NCBI GenBank assembly: GCA_002407845.1
Contig: DHPK01000009.1
Coordinates: 63,074-74,743, forward strand
Length of the DNA: 11,670 nucleotides
Direction: 5' to 3'
From: Leptolinea sp. UBA5366
GTDB taxonomy: Bacteria > Chloroflexota > Anaerolineae > Anaerolineales > Anaerolineaceae
Of the stretch, positions 6,291-11,670 are shown in pieces (the first letter of the stretch is position 1; every line of letters begins with the position of its first letter). The position numbers were made by a program, and so were the translations under genes. The notes beneath the pieces are model-generated. The model was not told the DNA's origin, searched no databases, and was given only the letters and a program-made list of their open reading frames with translations.

Positions 6291-7000
6291 TTTACCTCCA
6301 CTTTGACCCATATCGGTTTGTCACGGTTTTTTCCGGCTCCAAACCGGATTCCAGAAGGACTTTGCAGCAGCCAGTAGCCGGCATAAGACCCTTTTTCAGT
6401 TGGCGCTGTCATGTAGACAGATATTTCTATTGTATCATCTGGTTTTGCAAGTATTTCAGCCGGGAACGCAGTTTGTTCGAGCGCCGACATGCGATCCCCT
6501 TCAGCGAAAATGATTGAGTAGCGATCGTTCCAGGTGCAACTGCCGATGTTTTGGATTTTCCAAGTCTTTGTAAAAGGTTTTCCCGCCAGTACTTCGGTCT
6601 TGTCCGGGATTGAAATGTCTTCAATAAATTTGAGCTCATCGATGCAGGCAGGCTGCGTTTCCTGAATGACCCCACTGTCTTTTTCCCGGATTGAGTCCGG
6701 AATCGAAGTGATCGCCCGCGGCGTCTGCGCGCCGGTTGGCTGGATTTCCATCTCGACAGTTGGCTCTGCCGTATCAATTCGGATCGCCGCTTGACGTTCT
6801 TCTAATGCATCAATGCGCGAAGAGACATCAAACATGATCTGAGTGGAAGCTTTTGCGACTGCGTCATCGACCATCCAATAAACGGTTTTCTCGATATCCG
6901 GTGTCGGTAGCTGCGCTTGCTGCGGGATCAAATTGCATCCAGCCATCACGGTAGTCAGGATCAACAGTATTGCAAAGGCGGTAGGACTGTGTCGTTTCAT
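6287..7000 (-). CDS. Lipoprotein with NBR1-like Ig domain
   Basis: 237 residues. The signal peptide ends in the lipobox MAGC with the lipidated cysteine at 22. A polar spacer (about 23-115), partly coiled-coil-like near 'SSRIDALEERQAAIR', leads to one C-terminal Ig-like domain (about 119-237). All four tryptophans that name the NBR1 'FW' domain family are present: W147 ('TKTWKIQNIGSCTW'), W157, W210 ('GYWLLQSPSGIRFG') and W231. C119 and C155 sit where the neighbouring larger lipoprotein has its cysteine pair, so the two genes probably arose by duplication. The ATG overlaps the folB stop (ATGA), and this stop overlaps the next ATG the same way, so the three genes are translationally coupled. 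In other bacteria such domains occur on extracytoplasmic proteins; the ligand here is unknown. Confidence 0.88.
   Translation of the reverse strand: MKRHSPTAFAILLILTTVMAGCNLIPQQAQLPTPDIEKTVYWMVDDAVAKASTQIMFDVSSRIDALEERQAAIRIDTAEPTVEMEIQPTGAQTPRAITSIPDSIREKDSGVIQETQPACIDELKFIEDISIPDKTEVLAGKPFTKTWKIQNIGSCTWNDRYSIIFAEGDRMSALEQTAFPAEILAKPDDTIEISVYMTAPTEKGSYAGYWLLQSPSGIRFGAGKNRDKPIWVKVEVK
6294..6299 (-). promoter_or_regulatory. Ribosome binding site GGAGGT that fixes the start at 6290
   Basis: The minus strand reads GGAGGT-AAA-ATG. This strong site selects the ATG at 6288-6290 over the upstream in-frame ATG at 6309-6311, which has no site and would put seven polar residues before the signal peptide. 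Confidence 0.8.
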
Positions 7001-7350
7001 TCTTTCACACGATAGATTTCAACACCGGTCGCTTTCGTGAACCGGACGGCGGACGTCTTTTCAACGCGAACGCGAGTCGCTGAGGCAAGCGGATGACTCA
7101 GACATATTCGGAGGATGTCTGCCGCGAATGCTTCGAGCGTTTTTCGCTGATTTGCTTCAGCCAAAGCAAGAATGTCTTTGGTCAGCCGGCTGTAGTCAAT
7201 GCAGTCGTCAAGATCATCGGAAGCACCTGCCTGACTCAGATCAGTTTCAAGTTCAACATTGATCAGCACGTCCTGCGGGCGTTCGCGCTCTTTTTCAGAT
7301 ATTCCGATTCGAACCCGTGCCAGCAAGTCTGTGACAAATACTTTATCCAA
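6997..7350 (-). CDS. folB: Dihydroneopterin aldolase family protein (FolB/FolX type)
   Basis: 117 residues from a TTG at 7348-7350, the usual size of FolB. FolB converts 7,8-dihydroneopterin to 6-hydroxymethyl-dihydropterin and glycolaldehyde in folate synthesis, in the cytoplasm. Residues aligning with the active site of E. coli FolB are all present: E21 ('IGISEKERERPQ'), Y53 ('DDCIDYS'), K98 ('VRVEKTSAV') and the pterin-anchoring E73 ('KTLEAFA'). The proline usually after the catalytic lysine is threonine. An ATG at 7404 would add 18 residues that overlap the preceding gene; the TTG is 2 nt after that gene's stop and has GGAGAGGG upstream, so I prefer it. An epimerase (FolX) or other pterin role cannot be excluded. 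No other folate gene lies nearby; the neighbours are envelope proteins. Confidence 0.88.
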   Translation of the reverse strand: MDKVFVTDLLARVRIGISEKERERPQDVLINVELETDLSQAGASDDLDDCIDYSRLTKDILALAEANQRKTLEAFAADILRICLSHPLASATRVRVEKTSAVRFTKATGVEIYRVKE

Positions 7351-7352
7351 CT

Positions 7353-7883
7353 TTATCCCTCTCCCCCATCGGATATTGTGATTTCCGGGGTTGTCATTCT
7401 GCAAAAGTCAAGTTCATGCGTGTCATAGCGGTCATTGGTCATTTCATTATTTTCAAGCGAGGCAACCGGTTCATAGTCACTGCGGCACTTTACTTCAAAT
7501 TGATAGCCTTCGGTGATTGCCATGATTTTCAGGTCCGTTGTTTTCAGCACGATATCAGTGCCTGGTTTTACGTAAGAGAGATTGGGGCTAATAGAATTGA
7601 CATGAACCAAAACGAGACCTTTGCCGTCCTGCCAGAGGCGCATGTTGCCGTATCCATAAATGTCGCTGTATTGTCTGCTGGCTGCTTCGGCGCTCATGTC
7701 TTTGTTGCTGATCACGTCGCCGAGCATCGTGACGTTCAAGACGTAGATATTGCTGTCAATTTTCTTTCCCATTGTCTTCTGGCTGAATCCGCTGTCACTG
7801 ATGCGTGTCTGACAGCCGGCGAGCAGCAGCACTGCAACGAGAATCAGAATCAGAAAAACCAATTTTTTCTTATAAGCTTTCAT
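7353..7883 (-). CDS. Lipoprotein of unknown function, first gene of the envelope unit
   Basis: 176 residues from the ATG at 7881-7883; the start is fixed by GGAGG at 7891-7895, 7 nt upstream. A longer in-frame version from 7970 would place 29 residues before an obvious signal peptide. Basic N-terminus, hydrophobic 8-22, lipobox LAGC with the lipidated cysteine at 24. The mature part is about 150 residues, apparently strand-rich. It contains 'DIYGYGNMRLWQDGKGLVLV' and two cysteines, C133 ('FEVKCRSDYEPV') and C161 ('ELDFCRM'), that could pair. I do not recognise the family. It heads the run of coupled genes ending at 3856 and sits opposite a divergent membrane-protein gene. Confidence 0.85.
   Translation of the reverse strand: MKAYKKKLVFLILILVAVLLLAGCQTRISDSGFSQKTMGKKIDSNIYVLNVTMLGDVISNKDMSAEAASRQYSDIYGYGNMRLWQDGKGLVLVHVNSISPNLSYVKPGTDIVLKTTDLKIMAITEGYQFEVKCRSDYEPVASLENNEMTNDRYDTHELDFCRMTTPEITISDGGEG
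7357..7364 (-). promoter_or_regulatory. Ribosome binding site supporting the TTG start of folB
   Basis: The minus strand reads GGAGAGGG-ATAAAG-TTG, with the stop codon TAA of the preceding lipoprotein in between. The site supports initiation at 7350 right after termination upstream. Confidence 0.6.
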
Positions 7884-7890
7884 TTCAAGT

Positions 7891-7895
7891 CCTCC
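7891..7895 (-). promoter_or_regulatory. Ribosome binding site GGAGG of the first lipoprotein
   Basis: The minus strand reads GGAGG-ACTTGAA-ATG, with ideal 7-nt spacing. It decides the start at 7883. No clear minus-strand -10/-35 pair was found upstream, so the promoter of this unit is unplaced. Confidence 0.8.
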
Positions 7896-8063
7896 AATAA
7901 TCAACAGTCCGCAATCTTCTTTACCCAGACAGACCGGCCATTCCGACCTCGTTGTCCGGACAGAGTTCAAACTTGGTTAAGTGTATCTGAAAAAGAAGGA
8001 ATTTCATTGACTGAAATTTACAAATATTAAACGGGACGTAACAAGATCGATAATATTAAATTC

Positions 8064-8080
8064 GCCGCCTATAAGGCCGC
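8064..8080. repeat. Inverted repeat upstream of the divergent membrane-protein gene (possible operator)
   Basis: GCCT-ATA-AGGC (8067-8077) is a perfect inverted repeat. It extends by two further pairs across one C/C mismatch to 8064-8080. It ends 12 nt before the TATAAT box, where the -35 element would lie, so a bound protein would block that promoter. The function is inferred from position only. Confidence 0.4.
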
Positions 8081-8092
8081 ATCGCTTTTCGA

Positions 8093-8098
8093 TATAAT
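8093..8098 (+). promoter_or_regulatory. -10 box of a probable leaderless promoter
   Basis: A perfect TATAAT ends 9 nt before the ATG at 8108. Transcription starting about 7 nt after the box would leave a leader of 0-3 nt. No good -35 hexamer is visible at 16-18 nt, and there is no ribosome binding site before the ATG, both consistent with a leaderless mRNA. Confidence 0.5.
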
Positions 8099-8107
8099 AG
8101 ACTTTAA

Positions 8108-8923
8108 ATGATGGACGAACGGCAAAAAGTTGGGAACGAATACAGCTCGCTGACAGTTTTAATCCTGCTGATTTATGTTTTGGCAACATTTATTTCAGGC
8201 AGCGTGTTGACTATTCCGATTCGGATCGGCGGGTTCTTGCTGGTATTAAATTGGAAGATGATCGATCTGGTGGCACCGGCAGCCGGTTTGCTGGCAGGGA
8301 TTGGCACCTATGAGATGATCAGCCGCAGATCTCTGAAGCCATTTCGGGAAAAATTGCTTCACACGATCATCCCATTTGTGACGACTTTGGCGCTTGGAAT
8401 CATTCTGCGAAATTTTGGCGTGTCTGCGGGCTGGGCTGTCAGCCTTGTGCTGGGTGGACTGCTGCTTTATCTGGTCTTCATGTCCGAATGCATCGTCTGT
8501 GATCCGACCGATCCGCGCATGAGTTTTGTGCGTATTCTGTTAACAGCTTTGGCATACACGACTTTTCTGATCATTGCAGTAGGGGTGCGCGTTAATATTT
8601 CACGGCTTATAATTGAAATTCCGATCGTCCTGCTGGGAGCTTTTATCCTCTCGATGCGGATTTTCACCCTTCAGGAATCGGGCGGGTACGTCGAAATAAA
8701 AGCTGGAGCCGTTGCGCTGCTGCTTTCTGAGGCAGCTGCAGCCTTGCACTATTGGCCGATCAAATCGTTGTCTTACAGCATCGTTTTGATCTTTTTTTTC
8801 TACATACTGACCAGCGTGATTCTGGTTTTGCCGCGGAAAAGCAGCTTCATTGCTGCCTTGAAAAGCCAGGCATGGGCTGTCTTGCCTACCCTCGTGCTTT
8901 TTGTCTATTTTGAAATATTTTAA
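8108..8923 (+). CDS. Multi-spanning membrane protein of unknown function
   Basis: 271 residues, almost entirely hydrophobic, with about eight to nine membrane helices (roughly 14-34, 51-68, 84-101, 106-126, 139-161, 165-183, 197-215, 221-241, 252-270). The most polar loop is at 127-138, 'ECIVCDPTDPRM', with two cysteines close together. No transporter or enzyme motif is recognised; it may belong to one of the uncharacterised membrane families common in Chloroflexota. Start: two ATGs in tandem (8108 and 8111), neither with a ribosome binding site, just after a TATAAT box. The PlsY-like gene follows 20 nt later and is probably co-transcribed, which hints at, but does not show, a link to membrane lipids. 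Confidence 0.8.
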   Translation: MMDERQKVGNEYSSLTVLILLIYVLATFISGSVLTIPIRIGGFLLVLNWKMIDLVAPAAGLLAGIGTYEMISRRSLKPFREKLLHTIIPFVTTLALGIILRNFGVSAGWAVSLVLGGLLLYLVFMSECIVCDPTDPRMSFVRILLTALAYTTFLIIAVGVRVNISRLIIEIPIVLLGAFILSMRIFTLQESGGYVEIKAGAVALLLSEAAAALHYWPIKSLSYSIVLIFFFYILTSVILVLPRKSSFIAALKSQAWAVLPTLVLFVYFEIF

Positions 8924-8943
8924 TTGATAAGGTTGGAAAAAAC

Positions 8944-9645
8944 ATGGTTTTGGAAAGAATCATTGCGCTCACGTTAAGTTATTTATTAGGAGCACTGCCA
9001 ATCGGTTGGATCATCGTCTGGCTGATTGCGCACAAGGACATCCGTTATCACGCATCCGGGCGGATGGGGACCTCAAACGTGATCCGAATGGTTGGGGTTC
9101 CCGCTGGCATTCTCAATTCCGTGCTGGATTTCCTCAAAGGATATGCCGGGGTGTGGGTGATCAGTTTGATCATCGAGGACGCTCCGCAATGGATGAAAGC
9201 GCTGGGCGGTTTTCTCGCTGTTTTAGGGCACATCTATTCAATTTACATTATTGAGAAACGCCGCGATGGAAAATATTATTTTCGCGGTGGTGCCGGCGGA
9301 ATGACTTCGGTTGGCGCAGCTGTTGCTTTTTGGCCGCCGGTTCTGCTTTGGAGCGGGATTCCGGCTTTGTTGATGTACTTGCTGCTGGGATATGCCTCTA
9401 TCACGACGATGTCAGTGAACTTCTTTGCTTTGATCGTCTTTATCGTACGCGCCGCGACCGGCGCTGATCCGGGCTGGTGGTACGTGGTTTACTCTGTCGC
9501 GACCCTGCTGCTCGTGATTGATGCGCTGCGCCCTAACATTCAGCGTTTGCAGCGAAAAGAAGAGCGGATCATGCGCTTCAGCTTGCATGCACGGCTGAAA
9601 GCTAAGAGGGAACGTGAGAAACAATCGAAAGCGGGCGAGGAATAA
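8944..9645 (+). CDS. plsY: PlsY-like glycerol-3-phosphate acyltransferase, divergent
   Basis: 233 residues with about five to six membrane helices. PlsY transfers an acyl group from acyl-phosphate to glycerol-3-phosphate, the first step of phospholipid synthesis, in the membrane. Matching motifs: 'SYLLGALPIGWII' (12-24); 'ASGRMGTSNVIR' (37-48) for the usual GSGN.GATN..R, keeping S38, N45 and R48; 'DFLKG' (62-66); 'VLGH' (93-96); 'PNIQRL' (197-202). Deviations: the family's FKGGKGVAT is 'FRGGAGGMT' (113-121), so the motif lysine is alanine, and the histidine of the C-terminal 'HR.NI.RL..G.E' motif is leucine (L195). The tail (203-233) is longer and very basic. It may be an active variant or a paralogue with another acyl donor or acceptor. 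Weak AAGG ribosome binding site; ends at a strong terminator. Confidence 0.78.
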   Translation: MVLERIIALTLSYLLGALPIGWIIVWLIAHKDIRYHASGRMGTSNVIRMVGVPAGILNSVLDFLKGYAGVWVISLIIEDAPQWMKALGGFLAVLGHIYSIYIIEKRRDGKYYFRGGAGGMTSVGAAVAFWPPVLLWSGIPALLMYLLLGYASITTMSVNFFALIVFIVRAATGADPGWWYVVYSVATLLLVIDALRPNIQRLQRKEERIMRFSLHARLKAKREREKQSKAGEE

Positions 9646-9656
9646 TCTGCTGAAAG

Positions 9657-9701
9657 AAAGAAAAGAAGAGCGGGCAGTTTTCAGCCCGCTCTTCTTTTTT
9701 T
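9657..9701. terminator. Strong, probably bidirectional intrinsic terminator
   Basis: A 15-bp perfect stem (9661-9675 with 9684-9698) with the core AGAGCGGGC/GCCCGCTCT and an 8-nt loop AGTTTTCA is followed by seven T (9695-9701) on the plus strand. On the minus strand the stem is followed by a C/T-rich tract, so it can also end transcription of the convergent operon, whose last gene stops at 9717. Confidence 0.92.
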
Positions 9702-9716
9702 AACAGATCTAAAACA

Positions 9717-9977
9717 TCAGGTCCAGATCCAAATCAGAAAAAAGACGACTGCGACCAGCACCGCTGCATAAATCACTGTCAGCAGCAGGCTGGCTTTCCA
9801 GGCGCCGGCGATCATAGAAAAAGTTTCCCGCCAGCTCGGGATTTCACCAGACTGGGATCGGGAAGACCGTCTGAGCGCCGGGTGTTCGGGCTGATACCAG
9901 GGCAGCCCTTCGACGTTCATGTCGGCAATCGTCCGACCATCATCCTCCTCAGGAGGAAAATCCTTTTGTCTGTTCAT
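9717..9977 (-). CDS. Small single-span membrane protein with DDGRTIADMNVEG motif
   Basis: 86 residues. The soluble N-terminal part (1-55) holds 'DDGRTIADMNVEGLPWY' (12-28), then a basic and polar stretch. One membrane helix (about 62-84) ends the protein, so the N-terminus is probably cytoplasmic. Similar short 'DDGR.IA.M' proteins with a membrane helix occur in other bacteria, but I know of no function. The ATG is 6 nt after the stop of the peptide ABC ATPase, with only a weak ribosome binding site. It is therefore the last gene of that operon before the shared terminator. Whether it serves the transporter is unknown. Confidence 0.8.
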   Translation of the reverse strand: MNRQKDFPPEEDDGRTIADMNVEGLPWYQPEHPALRRSSRSQSGEIPSWRETFSMIAGAWKASLLLTVIYAAVLVAVVFFLIWIWT

Positions 9978-9983
9978 CTATTC

Positions 9984-10952
9984 TTAATTGTACAGATGGC
10001 AGGCAACCATGTGCCCGTCAATTTCCTTTTCGGCTGGAATTTCGCGGGAGCAAATGTCCATGACTTGTGCACAGCGAGTGTGAAATTTGCAGCCTGAAGG
10101 CGGATTCGCCGGTGAGGGGATGCTGCCCTCGAGAATAATACGGTTGCGGCGCAGCGTTGGATCCGGAATCGGAATCGCACTGAACAAAGCTTTCGTGTAG
10201 GGGTGAAGCGGGTTGCTAAAAATGTCATCTTTCTTCGCGAATTCAACCATCGTGCCAAGATACATAACACCGACCGTGTCTGAAATATGCTGGACGACAG
10301 AAAGGTCATGCGAGATGAACAGATAAGCCATCTTATAGTCACGCTGCAAATCTTCCAGTAGGTTGATGATCTGTGCCTGAATTGAGACATCGAGGGCGGA
10401 AACAGGCTCATCACAGACGACAAAATCAGGGTTCAGCGCCAGCGCCCGCGCGATGCAGATACGCTGTCTCTGACCGCCCGAGAATTCATGCGGGTAGCGG
10501 TCTTTGTGATATTCCTGCAAACCGCAGGCAAGCATGATGCGCGTGATGTAATCATTAAATTCTTTATCTGGAACGATCTGGTGTTCGCGCACGGCTTCGC
10601 CAATGATTTCACCGACCGGCAGCCGCGGTGACAAGCTTGAATAAGGATCCTGGAAAATGATCTGCATGTGAGGCCGCATTTTCTGCAGCTCTGACTTCGT
10701 GAGCGAGAAAATTTCCTGTCCTTGGAACAGCACCTCGCCATCGGTTTTCGGATTTAGCCTCAGGATCGTCTTGCCGACCGTTGTTTTCCCGCAGCCAGAT
10801 TCTCCGACCAGCCCCATGGTCTTCCCTTTTTCAATCGTGAAGTTTATTCCGTCAACCGCTTTGACCTGCCCGGTGACCCGACCGAAAAAACCGGAGCGGA
10901 TTGGAAAATACTTTTTCAAATTTTTAACTTGGACAAGTGTATTTTCGCTCAT
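9984..10952 (-). CDS. oppF: Oligopeptide/dipeptide ABC transporter ATP-binding protein (OppF/DppF)
   Basis: 322 residues, the usual length of the second ATPase of peptide (Opp/Dpp) importers. It powers uptake at the cytoplasmic face. Walker A GESGCGKT (50-57), Q-loop Q101, signature FSGGQRQR (157-164), Walker B 'FVVCDEP' (177-183), D-loop SALD (185-188) and H-loop H215 are all intact. After about 245 comes the C-terminal oligopeptide-transporter domain with 'NPLHPYTKAL'. It contains cysteines C288, C294, C301 and C318, the spacing linked to a [4Fe-4S] cluster in studied peptide ABC ATPases. The ATG is 4 nt after the stop of the partner ATPase. The substrate cannot be told from the ATPases alone; nickel or other importers of the family remain possible. 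Confidence 0.93.
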   Translation of the reverse strand: MSENTLVQVKNLKKYFPIRSGFFGRVTGQVKAVDGINFTIEKGKTMGLVGESGCGKTTVGKTILRLNPKTDGEVLFQGQEIFSLTKSELQKMRPHMQIIFQDPYSSLSPRLPVGEIIGEAVREHQIVPDKEFNDYITRIMLACGLQEYHKDRYPHEFSGGQRQRICIARALALNPDFVVCDEPVSALDVSIQAQIINLLEDLQRDYKMAYLFISHDLSVVQHISDTVGVMYLGTMVEFAKKDDIFSNPLHPYTKALFSAIPIPDPTLRRNRIILEGSIPSPANPPSGCKFHTRCAQVMDICSREIPAEKEIDGHMVACHLYN

Positions 10953-10956
10953 GGGC

Positions 10957-11670
10957 TCAGTCTTCCTTTCGGTTCAGGTCGCTATTTTCGTATAGGTAGC
11001 AGCTGGTTTTGTGGGTTTCAGACAACGCGAATTCAGGCGGGTAATGCCCGTTGCAGCGCTCAAACCGTTTGTCGCAGCGATCACGGAAATAACAGTAATC
11101 CGGCATGTGAATTGGGCTGGGGACTGATCCCGGGATGCTGTACAACCGATCCACTTTCTTGTTCACGACCGGTTTGGACGCCATCAGCCCGATTGTGTAG
11201 GGGTGAGACGGGTGGAGAAAAACCTCGTTTGCCGTGCCTTTCTCAACAATCCGGCCGGCATACATGACGACGACATAATCCGCCATTTCAGCGATGACGC
11301 CAAGGTCATGCGTGATCAGCATGATCGAGCTGTTGATCTGATCCTTGAGATTGCGGAACAGATCCAGAATCTGAGCTTGAATTGTCACATCCAGTGCAGT
11401 GGTCGGCTCATCTGCAATCACCAGGCGGGGTTCGCAGGCGATTGCCATCGCAATCATGATTCGCTGGCGCATTCCGCCGGACAATTCATGCGGGTAGTTT
11501 TGATAGATGCCTTCCTGATTGGCAATTCCGACCATTTCAAGCATTTTAAGCGTACGGCTCTTAACTTCGGCATCGGACAGGTGCGGAAAATGCAGATGGA
11601 TCACCTCATCAACCTGTTCGCCGATGCGGAAGACCGGATTCAGGCTGGTCATGGGTTCCTGGAAGATCAT
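10957..11670 (-). CDS. oppD: Oligopeptide/dipeptide ABC transporter ATP-binding protein (OppD/DppD), 5'-truncated
   Basis: 237 residues visible; the frame runs off the right edge. The methionine at the edge is not the start: the sequence opens at the Q-loop ('MIFQEPMTSLNP'), so Walker A and about 90-100 residues lie outside. Present are the signature LSGGMRQR (63-70 of the visible part), Walker B 'LVIADEP' (83-89), H-loop H121, and the C-terminal domain with 'HPSHPYTIGL' and cysteines 193, 199, 206 and 224, a likely iron-sulfur site as in the partner ATPase. Together they form the ATPase pair of a peptide importer. Its membrane and binding-protein genes should lie to the right. Confidence 0.93.
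   Translation of the reverse strand: MIFQEPMTSLNPVFRIGEQVDEVIHLHFPHLSDAEVKSRTLKMLEMVGIANQEGIYQNYPHELSGGMRQRIMIAMAIACEPRLVIADEPTTALDVTIQAQILDLFRNLKDQINSSIMLITHDLGVIAEMADYVVVMYAGRIVEKGTANEVFLHPSHPYTIGLMASKPVVNKKVDRLYSIPGSVPSPIHMPDYCYFRDRCDKRFERCNGHYPPEFALSETHKTSCYLYENSDLNRKED

Noticed and set aside
6291..6311. Upstream ATG (6311) as start of the larger Ig lipoprotein
   Set aside because: GGAGGT and the ATGA overlap support 6290; the extra residues would spoil the signal peptide.
7351..7404. ATG at 7404 as start of folB
   Set aside because: It would extend FolB by 18 residues absent from the family and overlap the preceding gene by 52 nt; the TTG at 7350 fits family length and has a ribosome binding site.
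7953..7962. Palindrome TGTCCGGACA upstream of the first lipoprotein
   Set aside because: A 10-bp palindrome alone is weak evidence; no promoter elements could be placed next to it.
7884..7970. Longer N-terminus of the first lipoprotein (ATG at 7970)
   Set aside because: It would place 29 residues ahead of the signal peptide; GGAGG at 7891-7895 marks the real start.
7416..8030. Plus-strand 204-codon frame opposite the first lipoprotein
   Set aside because: It lies antisense to a gene with a good ribosome binding site and lipobox, and has no start signal or recognisable domain.
11668..11670. ATG at the right edge as a true start of the OppD-like gene
   Set aside because: The frame begins at the Q-loop, so the Walker A part must be upstream; the ATG is an internal methionine.

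Overview
The window reads as a chromosomal segment of an anaerobic, low-to-moderate GC bacterium, most likely a member of Chloroflexota, class Anaerolineae. That placement is an inference. It rests on lipoproteins carrying NBR1-type 'four-tryptophan' Ig-like domains, a secreted CAP-LysM protein with a Thr/Pro-rich stalk, a divergent PlsY-like protein and the general protein style. No rRNA or other decisive marker is present.

Left third (1-3464, minus strand): seven genes in the order atpD-atpC-atpQ-atpR-atpB-atpE-atpF, the last cut by the window edge. This is the gene order of the N-type rotary ATPase operon, not the usual atpIBEFHAGDC order. atpD starts with TTG and is preceded by a good sigma70-type promoter (TATAAT at 3520-3525 on the minus strand). 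The c subunit has a glutamate in each transmembrane helix and the Thr/Thr/Tyr side chains of a Na+ site. The epsilon subunit is only 84 residues and lacks the C-terminal helical (inhibitory) domain. AtpQ ends in a long acidic tail.

A 391-bp AT-rich gap (3465-3855) separates this from a second minus-strand unit (7883 down to 3856). Its five genes are joined by 2-20 nt gaps or 4-nt ATGA overlaps: a lipoprotein of unknown function, a FolB-type dihydroneopterin aldolase (TTG start), two lipoproteins sharing an NBR1-like Ig domain, and a CAP-2xLysM surface protein with a C-terminal membrane anchor. Four envelope proteins around a pterin enzyme is the least explained arrangement here.

A divergent intergenic region (7884-8107) carries an inverted repeat and a TATAAT box only 9 nt before the start codon of a multi-spanning membrane protein (8108-8923), suggesting a leaderless or nearly leaderless mRNA. 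This gene is followed by a PlsY-like acyltransferase with changed motif residues (8944-9645). The pair ends at a strong, probably bidirectional terminator (9657-9701).

Right end (11670 down to 9717, minus strand): the 3' end of a peptide-type ABC transporter operon. It holds a 5'-truncated OppD/DppD ATPase, a complete OppF/DppF ATPase, and a small single-span membrane protein with a recognisable N-terminal DDGRTIADMNVEG motif.
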